The notes beneath the pieces were generated by a model. The model saw only the letters and a list, made by a program, of their open reading frames with translations, was not told the origin of the DNA and searched no databases. A DNA stretch of 6,219 bases from JADHMP01 sp964617385 (GTDB lineage Bacteria > Bacteroidota > Bacteroidia > Flavobacteriales > Flavobacteriaceae). This document shows, in pieces, positions 1 through 6,219 of this stretch (position 1 is the stretch's first letter; each line of letters begins with the position of its first letter). Both the position numbers and the translations under genes were made by a program. The DNA is taken from NCBI GenBank assembly GCA_964617385.1, contig CAZTYX010000091.1:1-6219 (forward strand). Reading direction: 5' to 3'.

Positions 1-3000
1 CCATGCAGTTTGGAAATTTCGTTACTCACGATGGCACCCACTGTGCGATCTGTATTTTTAATCTTAAACTCTAAATGTTGGGCCTCTTTTCTATATACGG
101 CTGGATGTGCTTGATTCAAGATTTGGAAATCCAACACATGTTTTAACCCATGATCTTGTTGGCGTGTATTATAAACTTGTACAAAATCGGGCACTTCTGG
201 CTTATATAATATCTTTGAAAGATCAATGCCCTGAGCTTTGAAGTGCGAGATGGCTTTTTTCATATTGAGTTTTTGGGATTGTCCCACCATTTCATCAATG
301 GTTCTAAATCCTAAATCGGCCATTATTTTTCGTAATTCTTCGGCTACAAAATACATGTAGTTGATCACGTGTTCGGGTTTGCCTTTGAAGTTTTTACGCA
401 GTTCGGGTTCTTGAGTGGCAATACCTACTGGACAGGTGTTTAGGTGACAAGCCCGCATCATAATACAGCCTGAAGCGATGAGTGGGGCGGTAGAAAAGCC
501 AAATTCTTCTGCACCAAGCAGACAGGCAATGGCCACATCGCGTCCGGTTTTCATTTGTCCATCACATTCCAACACAACCCGACTTCTTAAGTCGTTAAGC
601 ACTAAAGTTTGTTGAGCTTCAGCAATACCGAGTTCCCAAGGCAAACCAGCGTGTTTTAAAGAAGTTAGAGGAGATGCACCCGTACCGCCATCGTAGCCAG
701 ATATGAGAATCACATCGGCTTTGGCTTTGGCCACACCAGCAGCAATGGTGCCCACACCCACTTCAGAAACGAGCTTAACGTTTACACGCGCTTCGCGGTT
801 GGCGTTCTTTAAATCGTAAATGAGTTGAGCTAAATCTTCAATAGAATATATATCGTGGTGGGGTGGTGGTGAAATTAAGCCCACATAAGGAGTGGAATTG
901 CGAACGGAGGCAATATACGGATTTACCTTTGGACCAGGCAATTGACCGCCTTCTCCTGGCTTGGCTCCTTGAGCCATTTTTATTTGAATTTCTTTGGCAG
1001 AACTTAAATAATGACTCGACACGCCAAAACGCCCCGAAGCCACTTGCTTAATGGCACTGTTTTTCCAGTTACCATCCATGTCGGGTTGGAATCGTTTAGG
1101 ATCTTCTCCTCCCTCACCAGAGTTGCTTTTGCCGCCAATTCGATTCATCGCAATAGCCAAGTTTTCATGTGCTTCTTGACTTATAGAACCCAACGACATG
1201 GCTCCGGTTTTAAACCGTTTCACAATGGCTGTCCAAGGCTCCACTTGGTCTAGTGGAATGGGGTCAAAACTAGAGAATTCAAATAGCCCTCTGAGGGTCA
1301 TTAACTTTTTATTTTGTTCATTCACCATTTTGGCAAAAGCCGCATAGCTTTCGGGCTTGTTTTGGCGCACGGCTTGTTGCAAATGAGCTACGGTGTGTGG
1401 ATTTACGGCATGAGCCTCTCCATCTCTTCGCCAGCGATAGTCGCCTCCAATTTCTAATGACATGCCCAAATTGGATTCGTGTAAATAGGCTTTGCTGTGG
1501 CGTTGAGCAATTTCTTTTTCGATTTCATACAACCCCACGCCTTCAATTCGGGTGGCAGTGTCACAGAAAAATCGATCGATGAATTTTTGTGAAAGACCTA
1601 ACGCTTCAAAAATTTGTGCTCCTCTGTAGGAATGCAAAGTAGAAATTCCAATTTTATTCATCACCTTAACAATGCCTTTGGCAATGGCTTTATTGAAATT
1701 GCTTATGGCTTTTTCTGCTGTTAGATCAAGACCTTCGGTTTCTGTTTGGTGTTTTATAACTTCATTAACCAAATAGGGGTTAATGGCACTTGCGCCATAA
1801 CCAAATAGTAAGGCAAAATGGTGGGGTTCACGGGGTTCGGCCGATTCAATCAAAATGCCAAAACGAGAACGTTTACCTAAACGTTTGAGGGCATTGTGGG
1901 TGTGTGCACAAGCCAAAAGCATGGGAATGGGCGCCATGGTTGAAGAGACACCTCGGTCTGAGAGTATCACAATATTAGCTCCTTCGTTAACAGCTTTTTC
2001 AATGCGCTGAATCATCTCTTCTAGTGCATTTTCTAGCCCGTTTAAACCCGTTTGTACTTCATATAGCGTGCTTATGGAAACGGTTTTAAAATTGTCATTT
2101 TTGATGGCTTTGATCTTGTCCAAATCTTCATTGGAGATTACCGGATTTTGAATGTGCAGTTTTTTGGCGTGATTGGCCGTAATATCAAAAATATTGAAGT
2201 CGCTTCCGAGGGACAAGCTGGTGTCGGTAACAATTTCTTCTCGGATACCATCGAGGGGGGGGTTGGTAACTTGAGCAAAAAGTTGTTTAAAATAATTGTA
2301 AAGTAATTGTGGTCTGTCGGACAACACGGCTAGGGGAGTGTCTGTCCCCATAGAGCCAATGGCTTCTTTGGCATCAACCACCATAGGTTTAATGATCGTT
2401 TTTAAATCTTCTTGGGTATATCCAAAAATACGTAAACGGGTCTCAAAACCTTCTTTTTCTTCTGGGGTGGCATTGCCGGTATAGGGTACTTCTTTGAGGC
2501 GGAGCAAATTATCTTTGATCCACTTTTTGTAGGGTCTTTTGGTGGTAATTTCTTTTTTAATTTCCTCGTCTTCTATTATTCTCCCCTCATTCATGTTAAC
2601 CAAAAACATACGCCCAGGTTCCAAACGGCCATGGCGTTCAATGTTTTCTGGAGCCAAATCTAAAACACCCGTTTCGGAAGACATTACCACATAACCATCT
2701 TTGGTTACAGAATAGCGCGAGGGACGCAAACCGTTGCGGTCGAGGAGGGCGCCAATATATTTTCCATCGGTAAACGGAATAGAAGCCGGACCATCCCAAG
2801 GTTCCATAATGCAGGCGTTAAATTCGTAGAATGCTTTTTTGTCATCGTCCATAGATTGGTGTTTTTCCCAAGCTTCGGGCACCATCATCATCATCACTTC
2901 GGGCAAAGAGCGGCCCGAAGCCAAAAGCAGTTCTACCACCATGTCCATAGAGGCGGAGTCTGATTTTTTAGGTAAAATGACCGGTAAAATCTTTTTAATG

Positions 3001-3827
3001 TCTTCACCAAAAAGATCGCTTTTTAGCAATTCTTCTCGGGCTTGCATGCGGCTGTAGTTCCCTCTAAAGGTGTTTATTTCTCCATTGTGACACATATATC
3101 GAAAAGGCTGCGCCAAATCCCAAGTAGGGAAGGTGTTGGTAGAAAACCGTTGATGTACCAAAGCCAATCGGGTTACCACTGCGGGATTGGAGAGGTCTAA
3201 ATAATAATTTTTAATGTCCTCTGGAATGAGTAAACCTTTATAAATTAAGGTGTGTGTAGAAAGACTGGGCAAATAAAAATAGGACGCTTCAGAAAGTTTA
3301 GAAGCGGCGATGGTGTGCTCACTAATTTTACGCGCAATGTATAGTTTTACATTGAACTCATGTTCGTTTAAATCTTCTCCCTTGCCCACAAAAACTTGCA
3401 TAATGTGTGGTTCTGTTTGGGCGGCAATGCTCCCCACGTGACTTGGGTCTACAGGCACGGTGCGCCATCCTAAAATGGAAAGCCCTTGTTTTTTAATTTC
3501 ATTTTCAAAAACCCCGATGCAATAGTTACGTTGGTTTTCTTTTTTTGGTAAAAAAACCATCCCAACAGCATATTGATGTACTTCGGGCAATTCAAAATCA
3601 CAAGCCGCCACCAAAAAATCATGAGGAATTTCAATTAAAATCCCTGCGCCGTCACCGGTTTTTCCGTCGGCACTCACGGCTCCTCGGTGTTCTAGTTTGT
3701 CTAGAATATCGAGTGCTTTGTGAATAATGTCATTGGTTTTCTTACCCTGGAGGCTACAGATAAATCCTGCTCCACAGTTATCATGCTCATTAATTGGGTC
3801 GTATAAACCTTGTTTTGCTGGCAACAT
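1..3827 (-). CDS. gltB: Glutamate synthase large subunit, partial (3' end beyond left edge)
   Basis: Large subunit of the glutamate synthase (GOGAT), a cytoplasmic enzyme that turns L-glutamine and 2-oxoglutarate into two L-glutamates with electrons normally supplied by the small subunit GltD. The 1275 visible codons are open throughout. The start MLPAKQGLYDPINEHDNCGAGF places the catalytic cysteine at residue 18, so a 17-residue propeptide is expected to be removed to expose it. Domains in order: class II (Ntn) glutaminase, about 18-430, with CHNGEINT at 246-253; central domain, about 470-760; FMN-binding synthase domain, about 800-1190, with GEGGEDPKRF near 900, GYDGGTGASP near 1045-1065, and C1121, C1127 and C1132 in the CX5CX4C pattern of the 3Fe-4S cluster. 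DRTVGA at about 1260 opens the C-terminal GXGXG domain, which the edge cuts off; the family is about 1500 residues. There is no clear Shine-Dalgarno sequence before the ATG at 3827-3825. gltD may follow off the left edge, but this cannot be seen. Ferredoxin-dependent GOGAT has the same domains; the electron donor cannot be settled from this fragment. Confidence 0.98.
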   Translation of the reverse strand, partial: MLPAKQGLYDPINEHDNCGAGFICSLQGKKTNDIIHKALDILDKLEHRGAVSADGKTGDGAGILIEIPHDFLVAACDFELPEVHQYAVGMVFLPKKENQRNYCIGVFENEIKKQGLSILGWRTVPVDPSHVGSIAAQTEPHIMQVFVGKGEDLNEHEFNVKLYIARKISEHTIAASKLSEASYFYLPSLSTHTLIYKGLLIPEDIKNYYLDLSNPAVVTRLALVHQRFSTNTFPTWDLAQPFRYMCHNGEINTFRGNYSRMQAREELLKSDLFGEDIKKILPVILPKKSDSASMDMVVELLLASGRSLPEVMMMMVPEAWEKHQSMDDDKKAFYEFNACIMEPWDGPASIPFTDGKYIGALLDRNGLRPSRYSVTKDGYVVMSSETGVLDLAPENIERHGRLEPGRMFLVNMNEGRIIEDEEIKKEITTKRPYKKWIKDNLLRLKEVPYTGNATPEEKEGFETRLRIFGYTQEDLKTIIKPMVVDAKEAIGSMGTDTPLAVLSDRPQLLYNYFKQLFAQVTNPPLDGIREEIVTDTSLSLGSDFNIFDITANHAKKLHIQNPVISNEDLDKIKAIKNDNFKTVSISTLYEVQTGLNGLENALEEMIQRIEKAVNEGANIVILSDRGVSSTMAPIPMLLACAHTHNALKRLGKRSRFGILIESAEPREPHHFALLFGYGASAINPYLVNEVIKHQTETEGLDLTAEKAISNFNKAIAKGIVKVMNKIGISTLHSYRGAQIFEALGLSQKFIDRFFCDTATRIEGVGLYEIEKEIAQRHSKAYLHESNLGMSLEIGGDYRWRRDGEAHAVNPHTVAHLQQAVRQNKPESYAAFAKMVNEQNKKLMTLRGLFEFSSFDPIPLDQVEPWTAIVKRFKTGAMSLGSISQEAHENLAIAMNRIGGKSNSGEGGEDPKRFQPDMDGNWKNSAIKQVASGRFGVSSHYLSSAKEIQIKMAQGAKPGEGGQLPGPKVNPYIASVRNSTPYVGLISPPPHHDIYSIEDLAQLIYDLKNANREARVNVKLVSEVGVGTIAAGVAKAKADVILISGYDGGTGASPLTSLKHAGLPWELGIAEAQQTLVLNDLRSRVVLECDGQMKTGRDVAIACLLGAEEFGFSTAPLIASGCIMMRACHLNTCPVGIATQEPELRKNFKGKPEHVINYMYFVAEELRKIMADLGFRTIDEMVGQSQKLNMKKAISHFKAQGIDLSKILYKPEVPDFVQVYNTRQQDHGLKHVLDFQILNQAHPAVYRKEAQHLEFKIKNTDRTVGAIVSNEISKLH

Positions 3828-4010
3828 ATATAGATTTTTAAAGGACAACGAAATTACAAATTGTTTACAAGATAGTCTAGGGTGTAGAATTCTTATATCG
3901 GCATTTTTAAAAAAAATCAAAATAAATTCGTTTTTTTTACTAAAAATTAAAATTATTAAGAATAGGCTGCGATTTTAATAAATTAAAGTCAAATAGGAAT
4001 CCTCCTTTTC
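3828..4010. promoter_or_regulatory. Divergent gltB-anmK intergenic region, presumed to hold both promoters
   Basis: These 183 bp separate two genes that start back to back, so both promoters are expected here. My count gives 42 G+C (about 23%), and the stretch 3901-3960 has only 7 G+C in 60. That stretch carries A8 at 3909-3916, T8 at 3931-3938 and A5 at 3942-3946. I looked for the Bacteroidota promoter pattern (TTG or TTTG, then TAnnTTTG about 17-23 bp on). The nearest match is TAATTTCG on the minus strand at 3856-3849, one mismatch from the -7 box, but it lacks a correctly spaced upstream TTG. Nothing convincing was found on the plus strand. Regulatory content is inferred from gene arrangement, not from a clear consensus site. 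Confidence 0.5.
3854..3870. repeat. Direct repeat TTACAA x2 with 11-bp period; possible operator
   Basis: TTACAA occurs at 3854-3859 and again at 3865-3870, exactly 11 bp apart, or about one helical turn. On the minus strand this reads as two TTGTAA copies located 27-43 nt upstream of the gltB start codon. The odd-centred palindrome ACAAATTGT (3856-3864) and the imperfect dyad TTGTTTACAA (3861-3870) overlap it. The position near a presumed gltB promoter suits a regulator site, but such short AT-rich repeats can arise by chance and I do not know a regulator that matches. Confidence 0.3.
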
Positions 4011-5084
4011 ATGAAAAAAAATCAAAATCACTATTTTGTTTTAGGACTCATGTCAGGCACCTCTCTTGATGGTTTAGATATAGTGGCTGTTCATTTTGAT
4101 CGTTCTTCAACTGGAAATTGGAGCTATAAAATTCAATGTGCCGAAACAGTGGCTTATCCACTTTCATGGGTGGCCAAATTGGATCAAGCACATCACCTTG
4201 CTGAAACAGAAATGACCCTTTTAGATGAGAAATATACCCTATGGCTCTCTAATCTATTAAGAAAATATGTTGAGCAAAAGCAACTTTTGGATTTGGATGC
4301 GATTTGTTTCACAGGTCATACTGTGTTGCATCAACCAGAGAAAGGAATAACTGTGCAGCTTGGAAATCTTCCGGCCTTGGCAAAAAAGCTCCCCTGTCCG
4401 GTGGTTTGTGATTTTAGGAATTCTGATGTGGCCTTAGGTGGTCAGGGCGCCCCTCTAGTGCCCGTTGGTGATTTGTTGTTATTTTCGGACTATGACGGTT
4501 GTTTGAATTTGGGTGGCTTTGCCAATTTATCAAAAATGAAGCAAACGCCATTTGAGGCTTTTGATGTGTGCGCCTTTAATAGAGTGTTGAATCCTTTGGC
4601 CAATAAGTTGGGTCAACCCTTTGATGCTGGAGGGCAATTGGCCGAAAAAGGAATGCTTATTCAACGTTTATTTGACGCCTTAAATGGTTTGCCTTTTTAT
4701 CAAAAATCCGGACCGAAATCATTGGGGAGAGAATGGGTGGAAGCCACCCTTTTTCCACTTTTAGAGGATTATGAGGCTGCGACTGTTGAAGACGTGTTGC
4801 ATACCTATGTTCATCATTGTGCCTTTCAAATTGGTCGGCTTTGGAAAAGAGGAGAACGCATTTTAATTACAGGTGGTGGGGCTCATAATACTTTTTTTAC
4901 ACGGTTGCTGTCTACCTACTCGGAGGGACAGTTTGAACTGCCTGATAACGAAACAATTAACTTCAAAGAGGCGTTGGTTTTTGGGTTTTTAGGAGTACTT
5001 AAACTTCGGAATGAAGTGAACTGTTTGAGAGCAGTCACTGGCGCTCAAAAAGATCATGTGGCTGGAAAAATATTTGCACGCTAA
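4011..5084 (+). CDS. anmK: Anhydro-N-acetylmuramic acid kinase
   Basis: Cytoplasmic sugar kinase of the hexokinase/actin-like fold. It hydrolyses and phosphorylates 1,6-anhydro-N-acetylmuramic acid with ATP to give MurNAc-6-phosphate, a step in recycling peptidoglycan fragments. The 357-residue protein is complete. Visible motifs: GLMSGTSLDGLD at 12-23 (N-terminal phosphate loop), CFTGHTVLHQP at 100-110, DFRNSDVALGGQGAPLVP at 134-151 (conserved Asp/Arg block that includes the catalytic-base region of the family), NLGGFANLS at 166-174, FDVCAFNRVLN at 184-194, FDAGG at 204-208, GPKSLGREW at 234-242, and ITGGGAHN at 286-293 (second nucleotide-binding Gly-rich loop). The proteobacterial form has FDTGPGN where this has FDVCAFN, and is slightly longer (about 370). 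The ending, FKEALVFGFLGVLKLR plus NEVNCLRAVTGA, agrees with the shorter form I associate with Bacteroidota. The start is the first ATG before the GLMSGTS loop. Only a weak AGGA at 3995-3998, 12 nt upstream, resembles a ribosome site. Its usual partner murQ (MurNAc-6-P etherase) is not in the window. Confidence 0.96.
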   Translation: MKKNQNHYFVLGLMSGTSLDGLDIVAVHFDRSSTGNWSYKIQCAETVAYPLSWVAKLDQAHHLAETEMTLLDEKYTLWLSNLLRKYVEQKQLLDLDAICFTGHTVLHQPEKGITVQLGNLPALAKKLPCPVVCDFRNSDVALGGQGAPLVPVGDLLLFSDYDGCLNLGGFANLSKMKQTPFEAFDVCAFNRVLNPLANKLGQPFDAGGQLAEKGMLIQRLFDALNGLPFYQKSGPKSLGREWVEATLFPLLEDYEAATVEDVLHTYVHHCAFQIGRLWKRGERILITGGGAHNTFFTRLLSTYSEGQFELPDNETINFKEALVFGFLGVLKLRNEVNCLRAVTGAQKDHVAGKIFAR

Positions 5085-5113
5085 CAAGAAAATCTTTTGG
5101 GAATTTTAATACA

Positions 5114-5141
5114 TTTGGCTTCTTCGAAGATGAAAACCAAA
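5114..5141. repeat. Imperfect inverted repeat in the anmK-nhaD gap
   Basis: In the 80-bp gap (5085-5164), TTTGG at 5114-5118 can pair with CCAAA at 5137-5141 around the perfect 10-bp palindrome TCTTCGAAGA at 5121-5130; the bases between the two parts do not pair well. No T-run follows, so it is a poor intrinsic terminator. It could be an operator for nhaD, an mRNA hairpin between two co-transcribed genes, or chance. A TATAAT at 5149-5154 has no matching -35 and lies too close to the nhaD ATG to be convincing as a promoter. Confidence 0.3.
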
Positions 5142-5164
5142 GTCAAATTATAATTTAAACGTTC

Positions 5165-6219
5165 ATGGAAACCCTCCTAGTTGCCATTTTTATACTGGGC
5201 TATTTTGCCATTACTCTTGAACATACTCTCAAAGTTGACAAACTCATCCCCGCCTTAGCGATGATGGCGTTATTGTGGGCATTTATAGCGCTATTTCAAT
5301 TACCCGTTTTTGAAGTAAACACAGAACTTAAAGAACTAGAACCAACACATTTAGAAGAAATTTTATTGCACCATTTGGGTAAAACAGCAGAGATTATCAT
5401 CTTTTTGTTGGGCGCCATGACCATTGTTGAAATCATTGATTATTTCAATGGTTTTTTTACGATCAAAAACTTTATTAAAACCAAAAGCAAAAAAGGATTG
5501 TTGTGGATTTTCGCCATTTTGGCTTTCATCCTTTCGGCCATTATTGACAACTTAACAGCCACTATTGTGCTTATTACTATATTGCAAAAAGTGATTCCTA
5601 GCAGAGAAACACGATTGTGGTTTGCAGGATTGATTATTATTGCCGCAAACGCAGGAGGGGCTTGGTCTCCTATTGGAGATGTAACCACCACCATGCTGTG
5701 GATTGCCAAAAAAGTGAGTACAGGAAAATTAATTGGTTATGTGTTGTTGCCTTCCATTGCTTGTCTAACCGTACCCACCCTATTGGCCTCAATGCTTCCT
5801 GCTTTTAAAGGAGAGATTGCACTTCCCGAAGAAGAAGAAAAAGTAGCTTCACACCCAAGGGGTGCAGCCATGCTTTATTTGGGGTTGTCGGCCATTGTTT
5901 TTGTACCTGTTTTTAAAACACTAACACATTTGCCACCCTATGTAGGTATGATGTTGTCGCTGGCAGTAGTAGCCACTTTTGCTGAAATTTTCAGTAAAGC
6001 TAAAATTAGCATTAGTTCTGTAGATATTGAAAGTGATGCCCATGCCACGGCCAGTCCCGTACATAAATCTCTTTCTAAAATTGAATTGCCTAGTATTCTA
6101 TTCTTTTTAGGTATTTTAATGGCTGTTGCCGCGTTAGAATCGCTTGGCATGCTTTTCCATTTTGCTGAAGGCCTGAATAGTGCTATCCCTAATACCGATA
6201 TTGTGGTGGGGCTTTTGGG
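5165..6219 (+). CDS. nhaD: NhaD-type Na+/H+ antiporter, partial (3' end beyond right edge)
   Basis: Inner-membrane antiporter of the NhaD family within the ion transporter superfamily. It exports Na+ (and Li+ in characterised members) in exchange for protons, for salt tolerance and pH homeostasis. The first 351 codons are present, of an expected 430-480. Motifs: LLGAMTIVEIIDYFNGF at 81-97, DNLTAT at 128-133 (conserved Asp-Asn-Leu-Thr of the transport core) and ANAGGAWSPIGDVTTT at 161-176, a strong NhaD signature. Hydrophobic segments are visible at about 2-18, 27-46, 74-90, 111-126, 130-140, 151-163, 188-211, 234-250, 255-275 and 306-325. Two polar loops stand out: an acidic one at 217-226 (EEEE cluster) and a longer one at 277-303. 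An in-frame TAA at 5156-5158 lies just before the ATG, so 5165 is the earliest ATG start; no Shine-Dalgarno sequence is visible. It follows anmK on the same strand after 80 bp, and co-transcription is possible but unproven. Identity at family level is firm; ion specificity is inferred. Confidence 0.94.
   Translation, partial: METLLVAIFILGYFAITLEHTLKVDKLIPALAMMALLWAFIALFQLPVFEVNTELKELEPTHLEEILLHHLGKTAEIIIFLLGAMTIVEIIDYFNGFFTIKNFIKTKSKKGLLWIFAILAFILSAIIDNLTATIVLITILQKVIPSRETRLWFAGLIIIAANAGGAWSPIGDVTTTMLWIAKKVSTGKLIGYVLLPSIACLTVPTLLASMLPAFKGEIALPEEEEKVASHPRGAAMLYLGLSAIVFVPVFKTLTHLPPYVGMMLSLAVVATFAEIFSKAKISISSVDIESDAHATASPVHKSLSKIELPSILFFLGILMAVAALESLGMLFHFAEGLNSAIPNTDIVVGLL

Noticed and set aside
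863..1582. Plus-strand open frames at 863-1051, 1011-1253 and 1397-1582
   Set aside because: They lie antisense to well-conserved gltB synthase-domain and central-domain codons, are short, and encode no recognisable protein.
2839..3727. Plus-strand open frames at 2839-3057 and 3545-3727
   Set aside because: Antisense to the GltB glutaminase domain, whose motifs are intact; no family resemblance.
1..3827. Possible frameshift or pseudogene in gltB
   Set aside because: Translation is continuous from the ATG at 3827 to the left edge with the catalytic Cys, FMN-domain motifs and 3Fe-4S cysteines all in order.
3861..3890. Sigma70-like promoter for anmK: TTGTTT (3861-3866) and TAGAAT (3885-3890) with an 18-bp spacer
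   Set aside because: The pattern is that of the proteobacterial consensus rather than the Bacteroidota one, the -35 matches only half, and AT-rich DNA gives such matches easily.
3727..3978. Plus-strand 83-codon open frame running from gltB into the intergenic region
   Set aside because: Its first part is antisense to the gltB N-terminus and the rest translates A/T tracts into a Lys/Ile/Phe-rich tail, as expected of low-GC noise.
4001..4006. AGGAGG on the minus strand, resembling a strong Shine-Dalgarno for a leader peptide upstream of gltB
   Set aside because: The only nearby start is a TTG that gives five codons before a stop, and this lineage does not usually rely on Shine-Dalgarno sites; likely chance.
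5440..6150. Minus-strand open frames at 5440-5709 and 5938-6150, and plus-strand frame 5617-5808
   Set aside because: All overlap the nhaD frame, which carries clear family signatures and membrane segments; hydrophobic stretches in the antisense frames reflect the membrane-protein codons opposite.

Overview
The window shows an ordinary stretch of a low-GC chromosome that most resembles Bacteroidota, probably a flavobacterium-like or related lineage. Three things point that way: the detailed wording of the proteins (a GltB with a short propeptide before its catalytic Cys, a short AnmK variant, an NhaD antiporter), the lack of a clear Shine-Dalgarno sequence before any of the three starts, and very AT-rich intergenic DNA. 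The taxonomic call is made by eye and is an inference.

Layout: positions 1-3827 hold the first 1275 codons of gltB, the large subunit of glutamate synthase, on the minus strand. Its 3' end, with the C-terminal GXGXG beta-helix domain, lies off the left edge. Positions 3828-4010 are a divergent intergenic region of 183 bp with about 23% GC. It holds A- and T-tracts and a small TTACAA direct repeat near the gltB start. Positions 4011-5084 hold anmK, a complete anhydro-N-acetylmuramic acid kinase gene on the plus strand. After an 80-bp gap, positions 5165-6219 hold the first 351 codons of an NhaD-type Na+/H+ antiporter, also on the plus strand and cut by the right edge.

The three genes serve separate housekeeping roles: ammonium assimilation through GOGAT, recycling of cell-wall sugar, and sodium and pH homeostasis. 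anmK and nhaD could be co-transcribed (same strand, 80-bp gap), while gltB must use its own divergent promoter. Every coding frame is open with its family motifs in place. I see no RNA gene, mobile element, CRISPR array, phage gene or defence gene. I do not find a previously undescribed system here; the findings below are modest regulatory or family-level observations.
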